From an uncultured Shewanella sp. (lineage in GTDB: Bacteria; Pseudomonadota; Gammaproteobacteria; Enterobacterales; Shewanellaceae), in NCBI RefSeq assembly GCF_947491715.1, contig NZ_CANLKR010000027.1, positions 1-64,000 on the forward strand: a DNA stretch of 64,000 bases. Direction: 5' to 3'. Positions within the stretch are counted from its first letter, which is position 1. Each line of letters opens with the position of its first letter. Below the pieces are notes generated by a model. The model did not search any database. It worked only from the letters and a program-made list of their open reading frames with translations, and was not told the origin of the DNA. The position numbers and the translations under genes were made by a program. Shown piece by piece: positions 17,814 through 25,890 of the stretch.

Positions 17814-18299
17814 TCAGCTAGAATGGGTGATCCAGTGGGGAGTGGGGCGTTTACTCCATTTGGCAAAATGCATTTTATCACCTAGGTAGAATTGTCTATA
17901 GGCTTTGATAGGATCGCCGATGACTTTATAGTGCTCAGGCATGGCTTGAGCAAATTCAGATAAGCCCTGATGTTCATATTTGTGTTCATATTCCAATGTT
18001 TGGATTGTGTCCAGTACTGCAATTGATTTGTGATCCCATTCTTTTTCATATCGGTAGCGGTATTCTTGATTCAGCGCGCGAGCTAATTGCTTAAGCCATG
18101 AAAAATTTTCATGTGAGGCTTCAACCCAAAGCACACAGGGGTGATGAATATGGGTTGAGCGATAGGGGGTAATAAAGCCTTTTTTATTTAAGGCTGTACA
18201 GAGTATTTGAACGCTTTCAAGGATCATTTTAACAACATGTTGGTCACAATGATATTGAGCACATCGGTCAATATTGTGATCAAGAACGAAAATATTCAT
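17814..18299 (-). CDS. Conserved phage-like protein of unknown function
   Basis: A 161-residue cytoplasmic protein starting MNIFVLDHNIDRCAQYHCDQHVVKMILES. The conserved run 'AQYHCDQHVVKMILE', 'HPCVLWVEASHENFSWL', 'EYRYRYEKEW' and 'FAQAMPEHYKVIGDPIKAYRQFY' with 'FAKWSKRPTPHW' at the end matches a family I recognise from bacteria and many large tailed phages. It is annotated there mostly as hypothetical. I cannot assign an activity with confidence. The many conserved His, Cys and Trp residues suggest an enzyme or nucleic-acid-binding role. Start at ATG 18299; an upstream extension to 18377 is unlikely. Confidence 0.7.
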   Translation of the reverse strand: MNIFVLDHNIDRCAQYHCDQHVVKMILESVQILCTALNKKGFITPYRSTHIHHPCVLWVEASHENFSWLKQLARALNQEYRYRYEKEWDHKSIAVLDTIQTLEYEHKYEHQGLSEFAQAMPEHYKVIGDPIKAYRQFYLGDKMHFAKWSKRPTPHWITHSS

Positions 18300-18804
18300 G
18301 ATTGAATTTATCCTAGAATTGATACTGGGTATGTGCAGATACACTGTCTTAATGATAATTATTGCTTGAATACCCAAAATGGCCAGTTTTGTCTTTGTTG
18401 GGGATGTTTTATTTAGGGTTTGGATTATGCATAGGAAGGGTTATTTGTAGAAAACCTTTTTTCTAACGAAATTAATTATGGATATCTCGATTTGATAGAT
18501 TTGAGTAGGTTCCTTGTATTGGCTTAAGAACAGTCTCATAGATTGTTTTATTAAATAGGTTGAAAAATAATCAACTCATTCAATACATTGTCGAGCGGTC
18601 ATTAAAAGATGTTTATTTCGTACATATTTTAACAATTAAAGATCAATAATACTTAACCAATTGAAAAAAAAGATATTGAAACGAAAAAATTGAAAGTGAC
18701 TAGTAATAAAGTTGTAATAAAATAGGAAGCACTAGTTTACAATGATTCTGATAATCATTATCATTCGCGCTCAAATTGAATGACCATGAAGTATCAATTA
18801 ACCC
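18300..18804. other. Divergent intergenic region with Fur box
   Basis: A 505-base AT-rich region between the phage-like gene (-) and the siderophore receptor (+). Apart from the Fur box near its right end, listed separately, no ORF or RNA was recognised. Confidence 0.5.
18744..18768 (+). promoter_or_regulatory. Fur box upstream of the siderophore receptor
   Basis: GATTCTGATAATCATTATC (18744-18762), with a TGATAATCATTATCATT overlap, matches the 19-bp Fur consensus GATAATGATAATCATTATC at nearly every position. It lies 37 bases upstream of the receptor ATG, in promoter position, so the operon is probably repressed by Fur-Fe2+. Confidence 0.85.
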
Positions 18805-21528
18805 ATGTTGTTAACACCTCGCTTTAAAATGAAAGCATTAGCTTTATCTATGTCACTGGTTTGTGTCACCGTTACGCCAACTTATGCCACACAAGCCCAA
18901 GCTATTAACGTTAAACCTGCCTCGGTTGGCTCGGCATTATCACATCTTGCTAAGACGAATAATATTGACATCTACGCCACAAAAAATTCACTGGAACATA
19001 CCAAGTTGCCTGACCATTTTGTGTCGAATACCGATTCAATGGTGAAGGTACTGACAGAGATCTTGGCGAATACCGATTTAGAAGCACATTGGCTCAATGA
19101 AGCGCAGGTGGTGATTAAACAAAAGAGTGATATGCGTGCTGCTGATCAGTTGGTCACATTTGATAATAACCTGTTGAACTATAGAGAAGATCTTAACAAT
19201 ATTGAACGGATCAGCGTATATGGTCGTCACAACCGAATGGTTTTAGACTCAAGCACCGCAACCAAATCAAATATGTCATTGATGGAAACGCCGGCAGCTA
19301 TCGTAGTGGTGGACAGTGAATTGTTGGGGGAGCAGGGAATAACGACCTTGCAAGAGAGTATTCGTAATGTCAGTGGATTAACCCAAGCGGGCAATAATTA
19401 CGGTATTGGTGATAACTTAGTGATCCGTGGTTTAGGGGCAAATTACACCTTAGATGGCATGTATGGTGGCGCCAGTTTGGGTAACTCATATAATCCCACT
19501 CGTTCATTAACCAATATTGAAAGTCTTGAGATCCTCAAAGGTCCAGCTACGGGTTTATATGGCATGGGCGCGGCCGGTGGCGTGATTAATATGATCGAGA
19601 AAAAACCGCAATATGATCCCAGTTACCAAATTCAGACCAGTGTCGGTCAGTGGGGCAGTCACTCCCTGATGTTCGATGCCACCGCGCCAATCACTGAGCA
19701 AACCGCCTATCGTTTGGTGGGCAGCTATGAGTCCAGTGATGGCTACCGAGGGCTAAGCGCTGAGCGCAGTGAGGTCTATGCCACACTCAGCCATCAATTA
19801 AATGACAATAATAAGTTTATTCTTTCTGCGGCTTATATCGATGATGAAATTCAAATAGATTCCATTGGCCATCCGGTGCGGATCTTGAACTATGACAGTA
19901 TCGATGCCAATCCAGGGGAGATCAGCGGGCAAGACTTACCTAATGATACCAATGCTGATGGTGATGAATTCTACGGGATCCAGTTAACTCCTGAGCAACA
20001 ACAGCAATTGGCTGATTCTTTGGTTGCTACCGATGGTTTGGAGCCTTATGATCTGGGGGAGCAAGGGTTGATATCACCTTTATCGAGACCAAATGAGGGG
20101 CAGGAAATGCGCCTTAAGCTGCAACATGAAATGGATATCGATACTAACATATTCCTGCATCAGCAATTCGCCTATCGTGAATATTCTTCAGATTTTGTAC
20201 GTCAAACGGGCGCTTATAATTATGTGTATTGGAACCGTAATGGTGAAATCAATGCCGATCCTAGAGCGCCATTAGTCATAGACGGTGTGCTTTATCCTTA
20301 TGCCGCTCGCCGTCAGGAATACAGGCGGACTCAAGCCGACGAAAAAACCTGGCAATATTTCGCAGATCTGACGATGACTTGGTCACTCCCCATTATTGAA
20401 GGTGAGCATTTATTCAGTGCTAATTATGAAAACCGCGATATGGCCTTAAAATCTTGGTCTGCCTATGATGCCGACGGCGCTAGTGATGATGCTAATGCTA
20501 TCCCTTATATTTTAGATATTCGCAACCCCAACTGGGGTACAGGCACGTTCGAAGATTATGATCCTGTATTAAAAAGTAACTATGACAAATCTGTCTCCGC
20601 TTGGGGGGTGAGTTTTCAAGAGGTGCTTTATTTCGGTGAGAGCTTAACCGGACGTTTTGGTGTGGCTTACTCAGGCACAAAGCAAAGTTACCAACATAAA
20701 GGCACAGACAACACCCCTGAGGCAAGTGTAGAAGCCGATACCGATGATGCTGGAGCAACTTATAATCTGGGGCTAAATTATCGTATTAATGAACAGCTAG
20801 CCACGTTTGTGAATTACTCTAAGGGCCGAATGGCTTATAGCATCTTGGACTCGGTTAATGGTACAACAGACGACCGTCCAGATTCAGAATCGCTCTCTTT
20901 TGATGTCGGCGTTAGATTTACCGCCTTTGATGAAGACTTACTCGGCTCTTTAGTGTGGTTTAAGACCCAACGCACTAATCTACGCTATTCAAACCCTGAG
21001 TATAACGATAACTCTGAAGATGTTGAATTTAACATTAGTGTGCCGCAATACTATTACGATAATAACGATACCACCAAAGGGGTAGAGTTTGACTTAAACT
21101 TGGCGCTGAATGACGTTTGGTCAATGAATCTTAATGCCACCTATCAGGATGCTTATACCATACGTTCTGAAAAAGAACCTGATCAGATTAAGGTTAACAC
21201 TAAGGGTATACCAAAGAAGTTCGCCAGTTTGTGGAGCAACTACCAGTATCAATTTACCGCCTTACCTGCACCTATTACATTTGGCTTAGGGGTGACTTAT
21301 GAAGATGAGCGCAGCATTAACTCGGCCGCATTTGGATTGCCGGATGCCGTCGTCGATGCTTATGTACTCTGGGATGCCAGTATCGCTTATCAGATCGAGC
21401 AGTGGGATATTCAGCTGAGCCTGCGTAATCTGACCGATACCACCTATTACAGCAAAGCGCTGTTTATCGGTGGGCTTCCTGGTGATGGCCGTAATGCCAA
21501 ACTCACGGTTAGCTATATGTTTGATTAA
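18805..21528 (+). CDS. TonB-dependent siderophore receptor with STN domain
   Basis: A 907-residue outer-membrane receptor importing a ferric siderophore. It has a signal peptide ending near 'PTYATQA'. The secretin/TonB short N-terminal (STN) domain spans about 35-115 ('INVKPASVGSALSHLAKTNN'). The TonB box-like 'ERISVYG' is at ~134. The plug domain has 'METPAAIVVVDSELLGEQG' and 'LEILKGPATGLYGMGAAGGVINM'. The 22-strand barrel ends '...LTVSYMFD'. An STN domain is typical of transducers that signal to a FecR/FecI pair, yet no such genes are adjacent. ATG 18805; an alternative start at 18829 also gives a signal peptide. First gene of a Fur-boxed operon. Confidence 0.92.
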   Translation: MLLTPRFKMKALALSMSLVCVTVTPTYATQAQAINVKPASVGSALSHLAKTNNIDIYATKNSLEHTKLPDHFVSNTDSMVKVLTEILANTDLEAHWLNEAQVVIKQKSDMRAADQLVTFDNNLLNYREDLNNIERISVYGRHNRMVLDSSTATKSNMSLMETPAAIVVVDSELLGEQGITTLQESIRNVSGLTQAGNNYGIGDNLVIRGLGANYTLDGMYGGASLGNSYNPTRSLTNIESLEILKGPATGLYGMGAAGGVINMIEKKPQYDPSYQIQTSVGQWGSHSLMFDATAPITEQTAYRLVGSYESSDGYRGLSAERSEVYATLSHQLNDNNKFILSAAYIDDEIQIDSIGHPVRILNYDSIDANPGEISGQDLPNDTNADGDEFYGIQLTPEQQQQLADSLVATDGLEPYDLGEQGLISPLSRPNEGQEMRLKLQHEMDIDTNIFLHQQFAYREYSSDFVRQTGAYNYVYWNRNGEINADPRAPLVIDGVLYPYAARRQEYRRTQADEKTWQYFADLTMTWSLPIIEGEHLFSANYENRDMALKSWSAYDADGASDDANAIPYILDIRNPNWGTGTFEDYDPVLKSNYDKSVSAWGVSFQEVLYFGESLTGRFGVAYSGTKQSYQHKGTDNTPEASVEADTDDAGATYNLGLNYRINEQLATFVNYSKGRMAYSILDSVNGTTDDRPDSESLSFDVGVRFTAFDEDLLGSLVWFKTQRTNLRYSNPEYNDNSEDVEFNISVPQYYYDNNDTTKGVEFDLNLALNDVWSMNLNATYQDAYTIRSEKEPDQIKVNTKGIPKKFASLWSNYQYQFTALPAPITFGLGVTYEDERSINSAAFGLPDAVVDAYVLWDASIAYQIEQWDIQLSLRNLTDTTYYSKALFIGGLPGDGRNAKLTVSYMFD

Positions 21529-21574
21529 TCTTTAGCTGAAACACTTTTGTTTGAATAGATTGCCTATGACTCCC

Positions 21575-21605
21575 CAGCCAAAAACAAGCGACTTGTTTTT
21601 GGCTG
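21575..21605 (+). terminator. Strong hairpin between receptor and DUF3649 gene
   Basis: CAGCCAAAAACAAG and CTTGTTTTTGGCTG form a 14-bp perfect stem with a 3-base loop. No T-run follows, so it may be an intercistronic stabiliser or partial terminator lowering expression of the three downstream genes relative to the receptor. Confidence 0.6.
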
Positions 21606-21635
21606 TTGTCGTTAATTTACTGACCCAGAGAGCCT

Positions 21636-21920
21636 ATGAAAGCTTCCTTAACGCTTAGTGTTCGTTGTTTGGCCGCCGTCGTTGGTGGCTATTGTGTTGC
21701 CTGTCTTTCGAGTCTGGCCTTAGTTCCGGTGCAACGGGCTTTATTTAATTACCCTGTAGAAGATGCGATATTAATCGCCACCATGTTCAGTTATCTGGTT
21801 TTTTTTGCCGTGATTATTGACTGTTTTTGCCAAGATTCAGCATTCAAGGCTTGGCGTAATATTCTGGTTTATAGCGTTATTTTTATTGGTATTTGCGGGT
21901 TCTGTGGAGGCATAGTATGA
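21636..21920 (+). CDS. DUF3649 family small membrane protein of iron-uptake operon
   Basis: A 94-residue inner-membrane protein with about three hydrophobic segments. Its position between a siderophore receptor and a PepSY-associated membrane protein, and the sequence 'RCLAAVVGGYCVACLSSLALV', fit the DUF3649 family of iron-uptake clusters, whose biochemical role is unknown. The stop overlaps the next ATG (ATGA), indicating translational coupling. Confidence 0.78.
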   Translation: MKASLTLSVRCLAAVVGGYCVACLSSLALVPVQRALFNYPVEDAILIATMFSYLVFFAVIIDCFCQDSAFKAWRNILVYSVIFIGICGFCGGIV

Positions 21921-23638
21921 AGCCGGATTTCAGACGCACCATGATCTGGCTGCATACTTATACCGGATTGATAATAGGCTGGTTATTATTTGCGATATTT
22001 TTAACGGGTACCCTGAGTTATTTTAATGATGAGATCAGCCAGTGGATGCAGCCCGAGTTTCATGTGTCAATGGAGCGTCAGTTTGATGCGATAAATGACA
22101 GTGAGGGAGTCGGTAGTGAAGAAAAGGATAGTGAAGAAATAAATAGTGAGGGAATAGATAAGCAGGAAATAACAAGTGAGGAAATAGACGGAGAAGCTAA
22201 GCGCTTGGCGCTTATTAACCTGTCAATCGCCAAACTCAAAGCGCAAGGCAAGGAGCAGGATAATTGGCACATCACTCTACCTAATGTCAGAAGCAACCAG
22301 TGGCTTTTACAGTGGCAGCAAGGAAAAACACGGCAATCCTCGTATTTACAAGGTGACAATGGTGAGCAGGTTAACCCGAGACAAACACATGGTGGGGATT
22401 TTTTTCGAACTTTTCATTATTCCCTTGAGTTGAGAAATGTCGGCGGGCGCTATTTTAGTGGTGTGGCTGCCATGTTTATGCTGCTGGCAGTGTTTAGTGG
22501 CATTTTTACTCATAGACGTTTTTTTCGTGATTTCTTCACGTTGCGTAAAAAGACACTGCTTAAAACATTAACCGACTTTCATGCCCTTGCGGGGATCATT
22601 ACCATTCCTTTTGCTGTCATGATCTGTGCCAGTGCGCTGGTGATCTATATCGGGCTTTATATGCCTTGGAGCGCGCAATATTATTTAGAAGGGGGGGCAC
22701 GAGAGCTAAATCAAAAAGTGACCACTTATTTGCCTAAAGTGACGCCAGCTCAAGATTATCAGGCACCGATAAGCGACTTTACCTTGATCCAAAAGCAGCT
22801 TGAAAAAGCCTGGGGGGGGGATCACCAAATCAAACGTATTTCCTTTGAGCATCCTTTTGATATTAACGGCCGCATCATCGTCGAGCGCAACAAACAATTA
22901 TCCCTGTCGAATAAAGCCGATGTCTTGGTTTTTTCATCCCATAATGGACAGCCGTTAGCGGGCATGTTTGATGAGCGCACCGCACGAAAAATTAGGCGTA
23001 TTTTTTATGGCCTGCATGAGGCGCATTTTGCCGATCCTGGACTGCGTTGGCTGCTTTTTATTAGCGGTTTACTTTCTTGCGGTCTTATTGCCAGTGGCTT
23101 GATTATTTGGCTGAATAAACGCTTGGAAAAAACCAAACAGCGCCATATGGGTCACTTTATTGTTGAACGGTTAAATATTGCTGGTATTGCCGGATTGGTA
23201 TTGGCGATTTTAGCTTACTTCTATGCCAACCGTTTGCTCCCCCTCGACATTGACGACCGCGCGAGCGTAGAAGTGAGTATTTTCTTATGGGTTTGGTTAT
23301 TGAGCTTGCTACACAGTGTGTTTCGTCCGGCGCATAAGGCTTGGACCCTGCAGTTATTAGTGGCTGCAACGGCTTGCGTGTTATTGCCAATTTTGGATGT
23401 TATCCAGCAACCTCAGAGGCTTATGCAGGCCATTGAGCAGAAAAATGGAGTGTATTTGGGGTTCGAACTGGTACTGTTAATTACAGGCATTCTCTTATAT
23501 AAAACAGCGACGGCACTCTACAAGAGGCAAAAAAAGCCCGTTCAAGGGCAGGCCATATTTTCAAATAAGAGGCCGTCAAATAAAAGGCTGTCAGAGAAGA
23601 GACTGGCAAAGAGAAGGAATAAACCCAATGCTGCTTAG
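21917..23638 (+). CDS. PepSY-associated TM protein (putative siderophore-iron reductase)
   Basis: A 573-residue inner-membrane protein with four to six hydrophobic segments. It starts 'MKPDFRRTMIWLHTYTGLIIGWLLF', the typical PepSY_TM first helix, and has 'DFFRTFHYSLELRNVGGRYFSG', 'TDFHALAGIITIPFAVMICASAL' and 'GLHEAHFADPGLRWLLFISGL', with conserved membrane histidines. Relatives in this operon type are proposed to reduce ferric siderophores in the periplasm. Unusual: residues ~62-91 are six near-perfect pentads (SE-E/G-I-D type), from a 15-base tandem repeat, and the C-terminus is a 4-unit basic pentad repeat (SNKRL type). GGAGG precedes ATG 21917; the ORF could be read from 21893 but that lies in the previous gene. 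Confidence 0.85.
   Translation: MKPDFRRTMIWLHTYTGLIIGWLLFAIFLTGTLSYFNDEISQWMQPEFHVSMERQFDAINDSEGVGSEEKDSEEINSEGIDKQEITSEEIDGEAKRLALINLSIAKLKAQGKEQDNWHITLPNVRSNQWLLQWQQGKTRQSSYLQGDNGEQVNPRQTHGGDFFRTFHYSLELRNVGGRYFSGVAAMFMLLAVFSGIFTHRRFFRDFFTLRKKTLLKTLTDFHALAGIITIPFAVMICASALVIYIGLYMPWSAQYYLEGGARELNQKVTTYLPKVTPAQDYQAPISDFTLIQKQLEKAWGGDHQIKRISFEHPFDINGRIIVERNKQLSLSNKADVLVFSSHNGQPLAGMFDERTARKIRRIFYGLHEAHFADPGLRWLLFISGLLSCGLIASGLIIWLNKRLEKTKQRHMGHFIVERLNIAGIAGLVLAILAYFYANRLLPLDIDDRASVEVSIFLWVWLLSLLHSVFRPAHKAWTLQLLVAATACVLLPILDVIQQPQRLMQAIEQKNGVYLGFELVLLITGILLYKTATALYKRQKKPVQGQAIFSNKRPSNKRLSEKRLAKRRNKPNAA
22100..22189 (+). repeat. 15-bp tandem repeat, six units, inside the PepSY gene
   Basis: Six consecutive 15-base units close to AGTGARGRAATAGAT encode SEGVG-SEEKD-SEEIN-SEGID-KQEIT-SEEID in frame. 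They lie in the predicted periplasmic loop after the first membrane helix. The multiple-of-three unit means copy changes would keep the frame. Confidence 0.85.
23561..23620 (+). repeat. 15-bp tandem repeat, four units, at the 3' end of the PepSY gene
   Basis: Units beginning TCAAATAAGAGGCCG repeat every 15 bases, diverging toward the 3' end, and encode SNKRP-SNKRL-SEKRL-AKRRN in a basic cytoplasmic tail. Confidence 0.8.
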
Positions 23639-23879
23639 TTTTTTACTGCAACAAATTGCGATAATCATGCTGGCCTTAGCCATGCATAAACACTTTAAAG
23701 TGGTGTTTAACGTGAACATTAAACCCCTGCAGAGCAAACTGCTCACGTTATTTGCTTGGCCCCTGCTGTGTTTATCTTATTATCTCGCTATTTCTGGCTT
23801 AGCAGCGCCGATAGCCACAGTATATTGGTTGGCTTTTTTGCCGCTGAGTATTTTGTTTGTGGCCCTATTTGTCAATTAA
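23628..23879 (+). CDS. DUF3325 family small membrane protein of iron-uptake operon
   Basis: An 83-residue inner-membrane protein with three hydrophobic segments ('LLSFLLQQIAIIMLALAMHKH', 'LLTLFAWPLLCLSYYLAI', 'TVYWLAFLPLSILFVALF'). Order receptor-DUF3649-PepSY-DUF3325 is a known arrangement in Proteobacteria, which supports the assignment. It overlaps the PepSY gene by 11 bases; RBS GAAGGA lies 8-13 bases before ATG 23628. Function unknown. Confidence 0.75.
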   Translation: MLLSFLLQQIAIIMLALAMHKHFKVVFNVNIKPLQSKLLTLFAWPLLCLSYYLAISGLAAPIATVYWLAFLPLSILFVALFVN

Positions 23880-23972
23880 AGGTTGAATTAAAGGAGTCAA
23901 TTAAAGGGTTGACTTAAAGGTTGAATGAAAGGGGTGAACTAAATAGGTTAATTAAATGGGCTAATGAAATTA
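23871..23972 (+). repeat. Degenerate ~13-bp tandem repeat, about eight units
   Basis: Units related to GGTTGAATTAAAG repeat every 12-14 bases. The stop codon of the DUF3325 gene lies in the first unit. It is the third short tandem-repeat tract within 2 kb of the same operon. Non-coding. Confidence 0.75.
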
Positions 23973-24808
23973 ACCAGCTCAATTGATTAGCCTAAGTGAC
24001 TCAATCATTCAACTCACTATGACTAAAGGATAGGCCGTTAATCTAATGAGCAATTAGCCCTGAAATCAATTTGTATTTTAGAGATCTATTCAAGTGAAAT
24101 AAAAGTACAAGTTCACCAGCCAAAACATCTTGTCTTGGCTGGTGATTTAATGTGTCAGTCACTTAGCTCATTTTTGATTAATGGGCTTTCTTTTTGCTTC
24201 TCTTTATTCATCTGCTCTTTATCGTTTTAGTATCGCCATCAATATAATATCACTACCTATATTCTAGTTTTTTCAAGGCTAGTCAAAGGTAAAAGCGTCA
24301 TTCAATCCATTGTGAGGCAGAGCATAGATTTTTATGCTAATTATCATTTGGTTAAAACAATTTATTTACATAAGTAACGTTTGAGGGTATTTTGGCTGGA
24401 TGGGTGTGAGTGGGAAGGCTGAGATGCTAGAGAGGATTTCATGACTCACCTCGCTTAATAGACAAATTAATCCTTTATTAATAGTCAATACAGTATATTA
24501 GTGATGTGCCTTGTGATTAACAGAGAGCAGGAAAGAGTATTGGGTTCTTGGTTAATAAATAGCTGCGGTAATCGAGCGTACGGGCTATACAAAGGTTACA
24601 TTTGGAGTTTCAAAGGCGGAACATTTAACCTTGAGTGCCGTAGCTAATGTATAACTAATAAAGATAGGTCACGCGCAGTCACGTCCCTGATATTTTCAAG
24701 AGGCAAGTGTACTCTTATTAAAGTGAGCAGTTCGAGTGAATGAAAGGTTGTATCTTTTATCGTCACTATTTGAGTGATAATTCACATTTATCCTAACGAG
24801 AAGTCAAT
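23880..24808. other. 929-base non-coding region between iron operon and HNH gene
   Basis: It holds the 13-bp tandem repeats, a hairpin at 24113-24145, and from ~24345 onward sequence distantly similar to that upstream of the GNAT gene at 15791 (shared ACAGTATNTTAGT and CTATACA..GTTA.NNTTTGGAG-type blocks). No credible ORF. Confidence 0.55.
24113..24145 (+). terminator. Hairpin at the end of the iron-uptake operon
   Basis: TCACCAGCCAA and TTGGCTGGTGA form an 11-bp perfect stem with an 11-base loop, followed by TTTAATG. The T-run is short, so termination may be partial. Its sequence resembles the hairpin at 21575-21605. Confidence 0.6.
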
Positions 24809-25525
24809 ATGACAAAAGAATCAAGAACCAGCTTTGTAAATAGAATGATGGGACTGTCATTCAAATCGACGCAGGGTAAGTATTCGTATTGCAGTGACGC
24901 TAAAAAACAGGTGCTTTTTAGCTTAGATTGCTCGAATGACTTAAATAATAATCTCATTCTTAGCCCAACATGGGCTAAAAAAGGCTATGCACACTCTCTT
25001 AAACATATAAATAAAATTCGAAATAAAGGTTATGACCTTTTAGTGTTTAAAACTCAAACCAAGAAAAATAAACAAGGTGAAACAATTGCTGATGGCTTTA
25101 ATCCGCTATTAGAAAAAAGGACATTATTAGCTGAAAATGATATGTTTAGGGCTATACCATTAAATATTCTATCCAGTGAAGAAGTGCATGTTAGTGGTAG
25201 TCCTTATTTTGAGGGAGTGACAAAAACAATAACGGTTAATGCCTATGAAAGAAATATAGCTGCTCGTCAAGCCTGTTTAAAAGAGTTTGGGTATATTTGC
25301 CAAATATGTGGATTCGATTTTGAAAAAATATATGGCGTGCGAGGTAAAGAATTCATTCATGTTCACCATATTGTGCCTTTGTCACAGATAAAAAGTGAGT
25401 ATGAGCTTAAACCGCTGGAAGATTTAATTCCCGTTTGTCCGAATTGTCATGCTATGTTGCATCGAGGCGGGCACACGATGTTACCTGATGAACTTAAAGT
25501 GATATTAAATAAAGATTGCGGTTAA
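24809..25525 (+). CDS. HNH endonuclease domain protein (McrA-like)
   Basis: A 238-residue predicted cytoplasmic nuclease. The C-terminal HNH domain (about 145-225) has 'CQIC' (Cys164, Cys167), 'HVHHIVPLS' (His184, His186, His187) and 'PVCPNCHAMLH' (Cys210, Cys213, His214, His218), giving a zinc-stabilised HNH site with all expected residues. The N-terminal ~140 residues are not recognised and may bind DNA, as in modification-dependent or sulfur-dependent McrA-type restriction enzymes. No methylase or restriction partner is adjacent, so a stand-alone type IV-like defence role is possible but unproven. The gene is AT-rich and solitary in the accessory segment. Confidence 0.8.
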   Translation: MTKESRTSFVNRMMGLSFKSTQGKYSYCSDAKKQVLFSLDCSNDLNNNLILSPTWAKKGYAHSLKHINKIRNKGYDLLVFKTQTKKNKQGETIADGFNPLLEKRTLLAENDMFRAIPLNILSSEEVHVSGSPYFEGVTKTITVNAYERNIAARQACLKEFGYICQICGFDFEKIYGVRGKEFIHVHHIVPLSQIKSEYELKPLEDLIPVCPNCHAMLHRGGHTMLPDELKVILNKDCG

Positions 25526-25890
25526 AATCGTCAATGACCTACGAAAACAACCAATCCATCTAAGTGCGTCAGAGATAAATCGATAGGCACTTATGTTAGA
25601 CGTTTATATTAAGGCTGCAGCTAGCTAGAACACAAGCAATACATCCATGATTATATGTCTCAGATGACGCCTATGGTGCACCTGATTTAGGTGTTATGTG
25701 CTATTGAAATAGCTAAGATAAGGCGTTATTCCGAGTTCAGGTTAATAAAATTGAGTTTTCTATAACGTAGATGGGGATATATTCTCTTACAATTTACCAT
25801 ACTGATAAGCGTTTACTTTTAATCTGCTAATGCTCAAATGTGTATCAAATATTTGTGAAATATATAATAAAAAAACAAGGTTCATACTTT
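25526..25890. other. Intergenic region with an attC-like inverted repeat
   Basis: A 365-base region without ORF. Near 25558-25600, TCTAAGTGC and GCACTTATGTTAGAC form an imperfect inverted repeat ending in GTTAGAC (GTTRRRY), reminiscent of an integron attC site. The match is weak. Confidence 0.3.
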
